NCBI GenBank assembly: GCA_018242445.1
Contig: JAFEBW010000060.1
Span: forward strand, 62,001-126,000
Source: Pseudomonadota bacterium
GTDB lineage: Bacteria > Pseudomonadota > Gammaproteobacteria > Xanthomonadales > Xanthomonadaceae
Reading direction: 5' to 3'
DNA length: 64,000 nucleotides
A program made the position numbers and the translations under genes. The notes under the pieces were generated by a model, which was given only the letters and a program-made list of their open reading frames with translations, did not search any database and was not told where the DNA came from. This document shows positions 1 to 9,682 of this stretch, piece after piece (positions within the stretch are counted from its first letter, which is position 1; each line of letters starts with the position of its first letter).

Positions 1-315
1 GAAGCGTCCCTCGGCATCGAGCACGAACGGCCGTGGTGCGCCGATATCGTCGGCGGCCACCAGCGGCTGCGCACGCAACGCGGCAAGTTCTTCGTCCGTG
101 CATTCCAGCGGTTCATCGCGATCATGCGCCGGCGTACCCAAGTACACGGCGGTGTTGCCCTTGCCCTCGGCCTCGCAGATCCGCTGCGCCCAACATGCCA
201 ACAGATCCGAGCCGCCATGGGCGAGCACCCAGCGCCGCAGGGCATCGCCCAGCGCCTGCCAGCCCAACGGTTGATCCGCGGGCCGTGGTGCCGATGCGAA
301 ACGGTAGGCGCTCAT
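1..315 (-). CDS. recD: RecD, exonuclease V alpha subunit, N-terminal part (truncated by window edge)
   Basis: The first 105 residues of the RecD helicase subunit of RecBCD, the double-strand-break repair and DNA-degrading enzyme; the rest lies left of the window. The ATG at 313-315 overlaps the recB stop as ATGA, which fixes the start and implies coupled translation. The visible part is the N-terminal helical domain (WQALGDALRRWVLAHG, then EECTDEEL-like acidic stretch); the helicase motifs would be further on and cannot be seen. Identification rests on position after recC and recB plus this N-terminal pattern, not on catalytic motifs. Confidence 0.85.
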   Translation of the reverse strand, partial: MSAYRFASAPRPADQPLGWQALGDALRRWVLAHGGSDLLACWAQRICEAEGKGNTAVYLGTPAHDRDEPLECTDEELAALRAQPLVAADDIGAPRPFVLDAEGRF

Positions 316-3300
316 GCGTCCACCTCGACGCCACGCGCCAGTTCGGCATCGATCGCGGCGATCAGGGCATCGTCGAAACGCCAGGTCCACACGCCGGCAC
401 CGGGGGCGACCCCCACCGCGCGCACGAACAGGTACACGGCCGCGCCCAACTGCCGGGCGCGGTCGTAACCGCGCACGCGCTGGCGCAGGTAGCGATCCAG
501 GGCGATGGTGTACAGCAGGGCTTGCCAGCGGTAATGGTGCGTGTCCATGCTCGCGAGCAGCGCCTGCCCCATGTAGCCGGACACCGGCTTGCCGAGCCAG
601 TTGGTCTTCCAGTCGAGCACGTGGAAACGCCCGGCGTGCTCGACCACCAGATCGATGGCGCCGCTCATCAGCCCGTGCATCGCGCCCAGCCGGCTCTCGG
701 GGACGAGGCCCGGCAGGCCGTGCCGCTCGCAGATGCCGCGCAGGCGGGCCAGCGAGGCGCCGTCGAGCGAATAATCGAAACGCATCTCCGCACGCAGCGC
801 ATGCGCCGGCAGACTTGCCAGCCGCAACGGCGGCGCGCCTGCCACCGGCAAGTGTGCGTCCAATACATCCTGCAGTCGCGTGGCCAGCGTTTCGACCAGG
901 GCCGGATGCGCGGCGATGCCATGCTCATCGAGGCAGGCGCGCAGCAAGACGGGCTGTTCCCCGATGGGCACGCCGATGCGCCGGCGTTCGAGGATGGCAT
1001 GCACGGCGAGGCCGAAGGCCGTGGGGCTCGCCCTGCGCGGCAGCCCCAGAGCCGGCACGGAGACGGGATCGCCCATCGAATCCGCGCTGGCGGGCGACGG
1101 CGCATCGTCGCCCTCGCCGGAACTCGCCGTCGTGTCTTCATCCCAGGCATCGGCCGGCTCGTCCCCCGCCTTCGTGTCGTCCGTGGCGCGATCGCCGCGG
1201 CGGGTGAAGCTGGAGTAGCTGTAGCGGCCTTCGAGCGGGCGCGGATCGGGCGGATCCAGCAGGATGCCGGCTGGCACCGCAGGCACGGTGCCGGCGCGGT
1301 AGTCGTGGCGATCGTCCGGCCAGGCGGCATGGATCTTCCATGCCACGTTCGGGCAGGCATCCTCGACCTGGCGTCGATCGAGACGTTTCAGCATCCGCTC
1401 GCGCAGTGCCGTCATGGCCGGCCGCTGCGGGTCGGTCGTTTTCGCATGCAGGTTCGACACCAGCACATGGCAGGCGTACTTCGCACGCGTGAGGGCGACA
1501 TACGTCTGCCGGAAAGATTCGTCCTGCTCCTCGTCCATCGTCGCGGCGATCGCAGCCTTCCGATCGGTGCTGCCCAGATCGATCAAGCGCAGCCCCGCAT
1601 CGGTGCGATGCAGGGGCAAGGATGGCGCCTTGATCGACCCGGCATCGGCCAGCGGCAGGAACACGACCGGGAACTCCAGCCCCTTGGCGGCGTGCAGGGT
1701 CATCACCTGCACCCGCGGGTCGTCCGAATCGATGCGCAACTGGCGCGACTCGCCGGCATCGCCCTCGCCGGCGCCGCCGGCGCGCTGGTCGGCGAGCCAG
1801 GCCAGCAGCGCTTGCGGGCCTTCGCAATCGGCCGACTGCACTTGCAGCAATTCGCCGAGGTGGCGCAGGTCGGTCGCGCGGCGTTGATCGCCGGTCGCTG
1901 CGCCCGGCGCACCCCGGCTGGCAAGGATGGCCTGCACGAGGGCGAGCACACCCTGCGATTGCCACAGCTTGCGCCAGCGGGCGAAGACCTGCATTTGCTC
2001 GCGCCATGCCTCGGGCTGCTCGCGCAGCGCGCGCACGCGATCCAGCCCGCCCAGCAGATCGGTCGCCAGCGCCGCGCGCACCAGCGCCTCGTCGCCGGCA
2101 TGCTCCACGCCAAACAAGATGCATTGCAGGTCGCGCGCCGTCGCGGTGGCAAACACGCTGCTGCGGCCGGCAGCCGCGCACGGGACATGGCGCTCGCGCA
2201 ACTGGTCCCGCAGGGTGGCGATGTCGTTGTTGTTGGGCACCAGCACGGCGATGTCACCCGGTTTCACGGGGTCGCCGCCGATACGGTGGCGACCCTCTTC
2301 CAGCATGAGGGCGACTTGGTTGGCGCAGTAATTCAGTGCCTTTTCGCGCGCGCCTGCCGCGGCTGGCTCGGCGACCTCCTGGAACTGCAAGGGGCGCGAC
2401 AACGGCTGTCCGTCCACGGTGTACCGTTTGCGCTCCGGGCGATCGGCCGCCTCCACCGGCTCGTAGCAGATCGGCGCGGCGGAGCGTTGGCTCAGTGCGT
2501 GACCGGCGAGCGCGAACCACTGGTTGAGGGCCTGCACCAGCTCGGGCGTGGAGCGGAAGTTGCGCACGAGGCGCAAGCGGTGGGTCGCATCAGCGCGTGC
2601 CGCGAGGTAGGCGTGCACGTCGCCACCACGAAAGCCGTAGATCGCCTGCTTGGGGTCGCCGACCATCACCAGCCGGCCTTTCGCGGCGGCACCTGCGCCG
2701 ATGCCGTACATGCGCCGGAGGATGTCGAACTGGCGGCCGTCGGTGTCCTGGAACTCGTCGATCAGCGCCGCCGGCCAGGCCGCGCACAGGCGGCTGGCGA
2801 GCGCGCCGCCGGATGGCCCTGCGAGCGCGTCGAGCATGCGCTGGACGACGTCGTCGAAGGTGCCCTGGCCGCGCTCGCGCAGGCGCTGCCGGCGTGCGGC
2901 GAGCAGGCGCTGCCGGTAACGCGTCAGCGCGCAGGCTCGGGCATGCGCATGCACCCGCACGACCTGCTGCGCCAGCCCGACGAGCGGATGGCTGCCCTGC
3001 ACTTCCGCGGTGCCGGCCTTGAATTGCGTCACCAAGGGCTGGCTCAGCCGATCGACCACGTCGTCGGGAAGCGGCGCGAACGGATCGCCGGCATCGATGT
3101 AGCCCGCAAGGGCCGCCATGCCTGCCCGCATCTTGGATTTCACGGTCTTGAATGGCGCATTCGGCAGCCACGAACGGATCTCAGCCGCCTTTGCCGGGTC
3201 CTTCAAATCGTCGATCACGCTCGCATCGACGGGGATGTCCAGTACTCCGAATCCCGGCGTGCAGGCGCGCGCGAGCGCCGTGTCGAAGGCAGTGCGACCC

Positions 3301-3896
3301 TCGGCGAACCACAAGCGGTCGCCGAGCTCCAGCCGGCTGTCCGGGTCTTGCGCCAGATGCCGCCACAGATCCTCGCGCAGGGCAGCGTCGAGCTCGGCAC
3401 CGTCGATCATCTCATCGACCGCGAAGCTGCTGCCGCTGGCAAGGGGGTGCTCGGCGAGGGCGCGCCCGAACAGCCGATGCAAGGTGCCGATCGGGGCGCC
3501 GTCGAGCTCGAACCATCCGCGCCGCAGGCGCTCGCCATCCTCGACGCGGCGCGCGCCGCCATCGGCCTGCGACCAGCGCCCATGCAGCCAGGCCAGCGCT
3601 TCGTCGGCCGGCGCGGGCGCATCGGGATCGAACGCGCTTGCCAGCGCCATCCCCTCCTGCAGGCGCTCGCGGATGCGGGCGCGCAGGTTCTCGGCGGCGG
3701 CGTTGGTGAAGGTCGCCACGGCGATCTGCCGCGGGCCGAGCGCGCACTCCAGCAACAGGCGCAGGTACAGGGCCGTGATCGTCCAGGTTTTGCCGGTGCC
3801 GGCGCTGGCTTCGACGAGCCCGCAACCCGCGCCGGCCAGCGGCAGCTCCTGCCAGCGGGCGCAGTCGCACGGCATCGCGGCTTGCGACCGGCTCAT
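312..3896 (-). CDS. recB: RecB, exonuclease V beta subunit (helicase-nuclease)
   Basis: 1194 residues, close to the 1180 of E. coli RecB. It is the 3'-5' helicase and only nuclease of RecBCD, acting on DNA ends in the cytoplasm. Superfamily 1 helicase motifs are visible: Walker A SAGTGKT at residues 31-37, LIDEFQDTDGRQF (motif II), MVGDPKQAIYGFRGGD (motif III), VMTLHAAKGLEFPVV (motif V). The C-terminal RecB nuclease motif appears as HVLDWKTNWLG, with the Asp and Lys of the active site. The ATG at 3894-3896 overlaps the recC stop (ATGA), so this start is preferred over an upstream in-frame ATG inside recC. Confidence 0.97.
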   Translation of the reverse strand: MSRSQAAMPCDCARWQELPLAGAGCGLVEASAGTGKTWTITALYLRLLLECALGPRQIAVATFTNAAAENLRARIRERLQEGMALASAFDPDAPAPADEALAWLHGRWSQADGGARRVEDGERLRRGWFELDGAPIGTLHRLFGRALAEHPLASGSSFAVDEMIDGAELDAALREDLWRHLAQDPDSRLELGDRLWFAEGRTAFDTALARACTPGFGVLDIPVDASVIDDLKDPAKAAEIRSWLPNAPFKTVKSKMRAGMAALAGYIDAGDPFAPLPDDVVDRLSQPLVTQFKAGTAEVQGSHPLVGLAQQVVRVHAHARACALTRYRQRLLAARRQRLRERGQGTFDDVVQRMLDALAGPSGGALASRLCAAWPAALIDEFQDTDGRQFDILRRMYGIGAGAAAKGRLVMVGDPKQAIYGFRGGDVHAYLAARADATHRLRLVRNFRSTPELVQALNQWFALAGHALSQRSAAPICYEPVEAADRPERKRYTVDGQPLSRPLQFQEVAEPAAAGAREKALNYCANQVALMLEEGRHRIGGDPVKPGDIAVLVPNNNDIATLRDQLRERHVPCAAAGRSSVFATATARDLQCILFGVEHAGDEALVRAALATDLLGGLDRVRALREQPEAWREQMQVFARWRKLWQSQGVLALVQAILASRGAPGAATGDQRRATDLRHLGELLQVQSADCEGPQALLAWLADQRAGGAGEGDAGESRQLRIDSDDPRVQVMTLHAAKGLEFPVVFLPLADAGSIKAPSLPLHRTDAGLRLIDLGSTDRKAAIAATMDEEQDESFRQTYVALTRAKYACHVLVSNLHAKTTDPQRPAMTALRERMLKRLDRRQVEDACPNVAWKIHAAWPDDRHDYRAGTVPAVPAGILLDPPDPRPLEGRYSYSSFTRRGDRATDDTKAGDEPADAWDEDTTASSGEGDDAPSPASADSMGDPVSVPALGLPRRASPTAFGLAVHAILERRRIGVPIGEQPVLLRACLDEHGIAAHPALVETLATRLQDVLDAHLPVAGAPPLRLASLPAHALRAEMRFDYSLDGASLARLRGICERHGLPGLVPESRLGAMHGLMSGAIDLVVEHAGRFHVLDWKTNWLGKPVSGYMGQALLASMDTHHYRWQALLYTIALDRYLRQRVRGYDRARQLGAAVYLFVRAVGVAPGAGVWTWRFDDALIAAIDAELARGVEVDA

Positions 3897-6800
3897 GCCG
3901 GCGCTCCCGGGTCGGCATCGAGGGCGATGGCGCCATGCAGAACCCTTGCAACCGCATCGAGGTGCTTGCGCCCCGGCGTGCCGATCGCGAAGCTCTCCTT
4001 GCCGCCGAGCAAGCGTGCGTAACCGGGCGCGTAGTTGCGCTCGCCGCGACGCCCGGAGTCGTCCCATGCCTTGGCGACGTGGTCGGTCCTGCCTGCGTTC
4101 GCGACCGTCGCCGCAACCCAGCTGGTGCGCGGGAAATACCCCGGCGGACGTTCCGGCAACTCGTCCCGGAGGTCGAGCAGCACCCGCACGCGGCCGCGCA
4201 GATCGTCCAGCAGGCCGGCCTGGCGCGTTCCATCAGCTTGCAGGATGGCCTCGTCGCGCCGGGCAATGGCGCGTTGCCACGGGCCACTGCCGCCCTCGCA
4301 GGCCAGCAGCAGGCAAACGCTGCGTGACGCATGGGCTGGATCGAGCCGCAGCAGGGCCCATTCGAGGAACAGGCCGATGCGCTCCTTGAAACCCAGATCG
4401 GCTTCGGTCTTGCCCGGATAGGCATCGAACACCCGATAGCCCGCCGCCACCTCGCGCACCCGCGCCGCCTCACCGCGCACGCGCCACGCACCGATCGCCA
4501 CGTCCACGCGCAGCGGACGAGCCGGTGCCCGGCCCAGCTCCCGCATCGCGTCGTGATCCATGTCGCCCAGCAAGGTGCGGACTTGCTCGGCTTCCCGCTC
4601 CCACGCCTGCGTGCCCGGCCGGCCCGGCGGCAGCAGTCCCGACAGCCGCAGCCAGTCCGGCACCGGCCCTGGCACGGCCAGGTTCGGCGAACCGATCGCG
4701 TCGAGAAAGACGCGCCGGCCCACGCGCTCGACGGCATCGAAGTTGGCTTCCAGCGATTCGCTCTCGCGCAGCCCATCGTCGGCGCAGGCATCCAGCCGCA
4801 GGCGCAGGCGGCCGGCCAGATACTCCTTCGCCGGATCCTTGTAGAACGCCAGCAGTTCGCGCAGGGCGACGATGCGTTCGGAGGTGGTCGCGGCGGCGGC
4901 ATCGCCAGCCGTGGCCGATGCGGGCGTGCCGGGCGATGCGGTGCCAGCCGCGGCATCGGAGGTCATGGCGCGTCCCGCAGGCCTTTCGCCGTGGCTGGCG
5001 GCGCCTTGGGTAGCGAACGCGAACAGGGCCGCGTCGCTGCCGTCGCGGTAGCGCGGGTCGAAGGATTGCAGCGGGTGCTGCACCCACCACGAGCGCAGCA
5101 GCGGGTGCAGGGGTCGTGCATCCGCCGCAACGCCGGCGGGCGACGGCACGGCCGATTCCTCCCCCGCGGCGGCTTCCGGTTGGCCGTCGTCGCGCGCCGT
5201 GTCGCCGGCACTGGCGTCGTCGAGGAAGTGCATCAACTCGGCCAGCGGCGCGGCCGGATTGAGCGGCTGCCCATCGCGCACGCTGGCACCCAGATAGCTC
5301 AGGTGCAGGGCCTTGCGCGCCGACATCAGCGTCTGCAGGAACAGCCAGCGGTCGTCGTTGCGGGTGTCGCGGTCGCCCAGCCGGCGATGGCGGATGATCG
5401 GGTCGATGCCGGCGCCGTCGTCGCTGCGCGGCAGCGCGCCTTCGTCCAGCCCCAGCACGGCGATCACGTCGAAGGGGATCGCCCGCTGCGGCACCATGCC
5501 GCAAAAGGTGATGCCCCCGCGCAAGAATCGCTGGTTGCCGGGCACGGCGTCCAGCGCCTGCACGAGGAACTCGCGCACCACCGCGAAGGGCAGTTGCGGA
5601 TCCAGCCCGCATGCGCGTGACTGGGCGGACACCTGCCGTACGATCGCCCTCAGGTCGTCCAGCACCTCCCCGGACGTGTCGTCCCCGGCCAGCACGCGCA
5701 GGCTCGCGCCGATGCGCTCTTCGAGCTCCTCCGCCCACGCGCTCGCCGCCATGCTGCGCGTCCCCAGGGCCTGCCAGCGCGCCATCTCCGCCAGCGCGGC
5801 ATCCAGCGTCCCCGCCAGCGCCGCCTGCGCACCGCCCACGCCCGGCAGCGGCAGCACGGCCTCGCCGTCGGGCAAGGCCAATGCCTGCGGATCGCCTGCC
5901 TCCTGCCCCAGCGCATAGCCGGCCAGCAGCCGCTCCATGCCCCAGGCCAGGGTTTGTTCGGCGATCGCCGGCGCGCCGCAACGCTCGCGGAAGGATCCAT
6001 CCAGACCCCAGGCCACACGAGCCTGCCGCAGCCAGCCCTCGATGGTGTCCAGATCGGCTGGATCCAGCTCCCAACGCCGCGCCAGCGGCGGCAGCGACAA
6101 CAGATCGATCGCCTCCGGCGCGGTGAAGCGCGAGTACGGCAAGTCGAGCAAGCGCCGGAAGGCGGTGTAGACCGGATCGGAGCTGGCGATGGACACGTCG
6201 GCGAGCTGCCACGGCAGCGGTCCGTCCCACACTCCGGGTGCGCCGAAGACGGCCGGCAACATCGGCGCATAGGCGCGGATGTCCGGCGCCATCACCAGGA
6301 TCCCGCCCGGGCGCAGACCGGGATCGTCGCGCAGTTGCCACAGCAGGGCGTCGCGCAGCACCTCCAGCTCGCGCAGGCGGGTATGGCAGGCATGCACGCG
6401 CAGCGACGCATCCGTGCGTTCGCGCGCATGCGCCGGCAACGCCAGCGCGGGCTCGCCACGGCGGATGCCCTCCTGCAACCACAGCAGCCGCGTCGTCGGC
6501 ACCGCATCGCGCTCGGGCTCATCCCGATAGTCGCGCACGTCGATCGTCGCCTGCGCGTCTTCCAGCAGCAGCAGCAAATGCTGGCCGATCCTGCCCAGCG
6601 CCCCGAGCAGGGGATGCCGCACCTGCCGCTGGAAGGCGGACTCGGTTTCGCCCGCGTCGGGATCGCCATGCAGGAGCTGGATCCGCTTGCCTGCGTCGTG
6701 CGGCAGGCCGGCCCAGAACACGCGGCAGGGATCGGGCACGTACAACACCACCAGCCGGTGGCGCCCCACCGCCTGCAGCACCGCCAGTTCCGCTGGTGCG

Positions 6801-7453
6801 AGGTGGCCGAGGCCGAATACGTGCAGCGGGCTGTCGTCCGGCAGCCACGGGGCATCCGCCAGCGCCTTGGCCAGGACCTCCAGCCGCTCGCCGCGGTGGG
6901 GTTGCCGGATCTGCGCGCGCAGGCGCTGCCACAGCGGCACGAGGAAACCGGCTTCGCCGGTGGGGTCGCGCCCGCGTTCCCATGCGCGCAGCCAGTCCGG
7001 TCGGTACACGATGTACTGCACGAACATCCGCGCCAGCCGGTCGGCGAGCTGGAAGCGCCGGCGCGGTGCGTCCACGCCTTGCAGGCTGGCGCGCAGGCCG
7101 GCATCGTCCAGCGCGGGCAGTTGCTCGTGGACGTGCCAGCGCAGCGACTCCCGCCGCCAGGCGGCGACAGCGGCCTCGCCCGTGCCGAGCACGTCCAGCG
7201 CCAGCCCCTCCAGCCACACCCCGGGCAACAGCATCTGCAGGTTGGCCGCAATCCCGCGCCGGCGCGCGATCGCCGTCTGCAGCCAGGGGCGCATCCCGGG
7301 ATGGCCGACGAGCACCGTCTGCGGCGCCAGCACCGTGGCTGGATGGTCGGCGGCGAGCAGATTCGTCAACGGCGACAGCAGGCTGTCCAGGCGGCTGGCG
7401 CGATACACCACCAGCCCGGCACCGATGCCATCGATCGACAATGCAGAGTTCAT
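3893..7453 (-). CDS. recC: RecC, exonuclease V gamma subunit
   Basis: 1186 residues; the structural and Chi-recognising subunit of RecBCD. The N-terminus LVVYRASRLDSLLSPL and the region ...AALYLLF-type inactive helicase fold followed by FDVIAVLGLDEGALPR are typical of RecC. The ATG at 7451-7453 (MNSALSIDG) is preferred because GGGGAC lies just upstream; earlier in-frame ATGs exist. A TACGAT -10-like hexamer at 7492-7497 on the minus strand is a plausible operon promoter. First gene of recC-recB-recD, the order seen in Xanthomonas relatives; both junctions are 4-base overlaps. Confidence 0.95.
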   Translation of the reverse strand: MNSALSIDGIGAGLVVYRASRLDSLLSPLTNLLAADHPATVLAPQTVLVGHPGMRPWLQTAIARRRGIAANLQMLLPGVWLEGLALDVLGTGEAAVAAWRRESLRWHVHEQLPALDDAGLRASLQGVDAPRRRFQLADRLARMFVQYIVYRPDWLRAWERGRDPTGEAGFLVPLWQRLRAQIRQPHRGERLEVLAKALADAPWLPDDSPLHVFGLGHLAPAELAVLQAVGRHRLVVLYVPDPCRVFWAGLPHDAGKRIQLLHGDPDAGETESAFQRQVRHPLLGALGRIGQHLLLLLEDAQATIDVRDYRDEPERDAVPTTRLLWLQEGIRRGEPALALPAHARERTDASLRVHACHTRLRELEVLRDALLWQLRDDPGLRPGGILVMAPDIRAYAPMLPAVFGAPGVWDGPLPWQLADVSIASSDPVYTAFRRLLDLPYSRFTAPEAIDLLSLPPLARRWELDPADLDTIEGWLRQARVAWGLDGSFRERCGAPAIAEQTLAWGMERLLAGYALGQEAGDPQALALPDGEAVLPLPGVGGAQAALAGTLDAALAEMARWQALGTRSMAASAWAEELEERIGASLRVLAGDDTSGEVLDDLRAIVRQVSAQSRACGLDPQLPFAVVREFLVQALDAVPGNQRFLRGGITFCGMVPQRAIPFDVIAVLGLDEGALPRSDDGAGIDPIIRHRRLGDRDTRNDDRWLFLQTLMSARKALHLSYLGASVRDGQPLNPAAPLAELMHFLDDASAGDTARDDGQPEAAAGEESAVPSPAGVAADARPLHPLLRSWWVQHPLQSFDPRYRDGSDAALFAFATQGAASHGERPAGRAMTSDAAAGTASPGTPASATAGDAAAATTSERIVALRELLAFYKDPAKEYLAGRLRLRLDACADDGLRESESLEANFDAVERVGRRVFLDAIGSPNLAVPGPVPDWLRLSGLLPPGRPGTQAWEREAEQVRTLLGDMDHDAMRELGRAPARPLRVDVAIGAWRVRGEAARVREVAAGYRVFDAYPGKTEADLGFKERIGLFLEWALLRLDPAHASRSVCLLLACEGGSGPWQRAIARRDEAILQADGTRQAGLLDDLRGRVRVLLDLRDELPERPPGYFPRTSWVAATVANAGRTDHVAKAWDDSGRRGERNYAPGYARLLGGKESFAIGTPGRKHLDAVARVLHGAIALDADPGAPA

Positions 7454-7537
7454 GCCGTCCCCGACCGTGCCGCGCATGCCGCCATGTCCGTATCGTACAG
7501 GCCGAGCGCGCCGCGTCTGGCGCGACGGCATCGGGTC

Positions 7538-8194
7538 TCAGGCTTTTTTCGCGCGGCGGTGGGTCGGCACGTAGTGGGTGCCGAGCACGTAGTCCCACAG
7601 CAGCGTGGTCACGCCGAAGTTGTAGCCGGGATGGAAGTGGTGGATGTGGTGCGCGCCCGCCCAGCGCCGCAGCCACGGGTGGCGGAAGCGGCGGACGTGG
7701 ATGATGTAGTGGCTCCAGTCGTAGCAGGCATAGCCCAGGGCGATCGTGCCGGCCAGCAGGGTCGCATAGCCGACCGGCATCGCCAGCGCGAACAAGCCGA
7801 CCATCAGCAGCACGATCGCCGGCGGCAGGAAGAACGGCAATGCCGCATCCACCAGCGGATCGACGTGGTGGTTGGCATGGCCCTTGCGGAAGGCTTCCAG
7901 GGTGACGTCGCCGTGGAAAATCCAGCGGTGGAAGACGTATTCCACGAAACTGAACACCAGCAGCCCGGCCAGCACCACCCCCACTGCGGGCCACAGGCGG
8001 ATCGGCCCCAGCCATGCCACCGCCGACAGCAACAGCACCGGCGTCACCACGTCCAGCACCATGCTCACGCGGTTGTTGGTGCGCGTGGCGGACATGCGTT
8101 CGAGCGAATCCAGCCAGCGCTTGAACCAGCCGGGCGGCGGGCCGTCGCTGGCCGGGCTCGCCGGCGGCGGGATGGGTGCAGGTGCGGGTGACAT
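7538..8194 (-). CDS. Membrane fatty acid hydroxylase / sterol desaturase family protein
   Basis: About 218 residues with four hydrophobic segments and the full histidine set of di-iron membrane hydroxylases: HRWIFH, HANHH, HYIIH followed by HPW, and HHIHHFHP. Such enzymes hydroxylate or desaturate lipid chains at the cytoplasmic membrane; the substrate here is unknown. A proline-rich tail (PAPAPIPPPAS) starts the protein. The start at 8194 leaves 99 bp to the divergent gene; an in-frame ATG at 8254 preceded by CAGGCG is possible but would leave only 39 bp for two promoters. Confidence 0.85.
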   Translation of the reverse strand: MSPAPAPIPPPASPASDGPPPGWFKRWLDSLERMSATRTNNRVSMVLDVVTPVLLLSAVAWLGPIRLWPAVGVVLAGLLVFSFVEYVFHRWIFHGDVTLEAFRKGHANHHVDPLVDAALPFFLPPAIVLLMVGLFALAMPVGYATLLAGTIALGYACYDWSHYIIHVRRFRHPWLRRWAGAHHIHHFHPGYNFGVTTLLWDYVLGTHYVPTHRRAKKA

Positions 8195-8293
8195 CGGCGA
8201 AAACGGTTCCAGTGCGGCGCGAATACCCGCTATCGTACCTTGTCGGTCGTTCATTTCGCCTGCCGTTCGTCCCGAGTCCCGCGAGGAGCGTTC

Positions 8294-8944
8294 ATGCTGC
8301 GTACCACCCGTCGCCTGGCCTGCCTGCTGCTGGCGGCTGCCGTTGCCGCGCCACCCGCCCCCGCCGCGACCGCCGCGGACGACCGCCACGCGACCGCCAC
8401 GGACACCCAGACCGTGGTCTTCGTCCGTCACGGCGAAAAGCCGGCCGACGGACTGGGGCAACTGTCGTGCCAGGGCTTGAACCGCGCGCTGGCGCTGCCG
8501 AAGGCGATCGCCACGCAATTCGGCAAGCCCGACGCGGTGTTCGCGCCCGACCCGGGCATGGCCAAGCTCGACCACCACCACAGCTACGACTACGTACGGC
8601 CGCTGGCGACCATCGAGCCCACCGCGATCCGGTTCGGCCTGCCGGTGCAGGCGCACATCGGTTACTCCGATACCGCGGCGCTGGTAGCCGAACTCGACCA
8701 GCCCATCTATCGCAAAGCGCTGCTGCTGGTCGCGTGGGAGCACGTCGAGCTGGTGCAGGCCGCGCGCGCCTTGATGGCGGCCAACGGCGGCGATGCCCGG
8801 CAGGTGCCGGACTGGGACTACGACGATTTCGACGGCATCTACGTGGTGCGCATCACCCGCGGCCCCGAGGGCGCGCACGCGAGCTTCCAGCGCCAGCGCG
8901 AGCACCTCGACGGGCAACCCACGCAATGCCCGAACGCGCCTTGA
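8294..8944 (+). CDS. Exported histidine phosphatase superfamily protein
   Basis: 216 residues. An N-terminal signal peptide (LACLLLAAAVAAPPAPA) is followed by the phosphoglycerate-mutase-type motif FVRHGEKP, with the phospho-accepting His at residue 46. A second His occurs in VAWEHVELVQA, matching the usual position in this superfamily. It probably acts in the periplasm on an unknown phosphate ester. GCGAGGAG precedes the ATG. A TATCGT -10-like hexamer at 8231-8236 suits a promoter for this gene. Monocistronic, divergent from the hydroxylase. Confidence 0.8.
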   Translation: MLRTTRRLACLLLAAAVAAPPAPAATAADDRHATATDTQTVVFVRHGEKPADGLGQLSCQGLNRALALPKAIATQFGKPDAVFAPDPGMAKLDHHHSYDYVRPLATIEPTAIRFGLPVQAHIGYSDTAALVAELDQPIYRKALLLVAWEHVELVQAARALMAANGGDARQVPDWDYDDFDGIYVVRITRGPEGAHASFQRQREHLDGQPTQCPNAP

Positions 8945-8984
8945 ACCGCGTTGCCCGCGAGCGTGACGATGCCGCCGCGATGGC

Positions 8985-9542
8985 TCAGTGTTTGCCCGGC
9001 GGCGGCACGTCCGCCTCGGTGTAACCGAACAGGCGCGTGGCGTTCGCGCCGTTCGCCGGCGGCGTGTCGGTGTAGACGTTCACCCCGCCCTGCTTGTACT
9101 GATAGACCGACCCGGTGCTGACCCGCGCGCCGGCGGGAATCGCGAGCGGCTGGCCGTCGGAGGAATACAGGGCGGTCGGAAGCGGTGCTCGCGGCACCGG
9201 CGGCTTGGGCGCGGCGACCGGCACCGGATACGGCACCGCCACGAACTGGGTGCGAACGGGCGGCTGGGCATCCTCCTCGTTGACGTTGCCTTGCGCGCCG
9301 TACATCGACGAATACAGGTACGGCCCGCGCCAACCGTGGTAACGGTACCCGCCATGACCGCCCCAGCCGCTGGCGGACGGGTTCTGCGATTGCGCGATGG
9401 CCGCCGATTGGCTGATGTACACCGGCGCCTTGACCACCTTGTCGGGCGGCGTGTAGGCCGGCCCGGCGAGCGCGGTGGCGCACGCGACCGACAGGGCCGC
9501 GCCGATCTGCGCGGCGTGCCTGGAAGAATATGGGGTACGCAT
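8985..9542 (-). CDS. Exported DUF4124-like protein of unknown function
   Basis: 185 residues with a signal peptide (AALSVACATALAGPA). The middle is low-complexity, rich in Gly, Tyr and Pro (GWGGHGGYRYHGWRG). The C-terminal part has SVYQYKQGGVNVYTDTPP, which resembles the DUF4124 pattern (xxYRWxDxxGxxxYSDxPP). GAGG lies 8 bases before the ATG at 9540-9542. It occupies the place downstream of trmD where rplS is usually found. No function can be assigned; it is likely periplasmic or envelope-associated. Confidence 0.65.
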   Translation of the reverse strand: MRTPYSSRHAAQIGAALSVACATALAGPAYTPPDKVVKAPVYISQSAAIAQSQNPSASGWGGHGGYRYHGWRGPYLYSSMYGAQGNVNEEDAQPPVRTQFVAVPYPVPVAAPKPPVPRAPLPTALYSSDGQPLAIPAGARVSTGSVYQYKQGGVNVYTDTPPANGANATRLFGYTEADVPPPGKH

Positions 9543-9682
9543 GTCGAACCTCGGTTGGCGGTCGCGCGCCGACGCTGCGGAACGAATCCACACTGAACCG
9601 GCCGCACCCGGCTTGCAAGCGATCACCGTCACGTCTTGTGCCGATGTTCATGCACCTGAATGCGCGAACCGCGACGCCGGTA

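Noticed and set aside
33..4022. 1329-codon open frame opposite recB and part of recC
   Set aside because: Arg/His/Gln/Ala-rich translation without domains, wholly antisense to recB; a product of high GC codon use.
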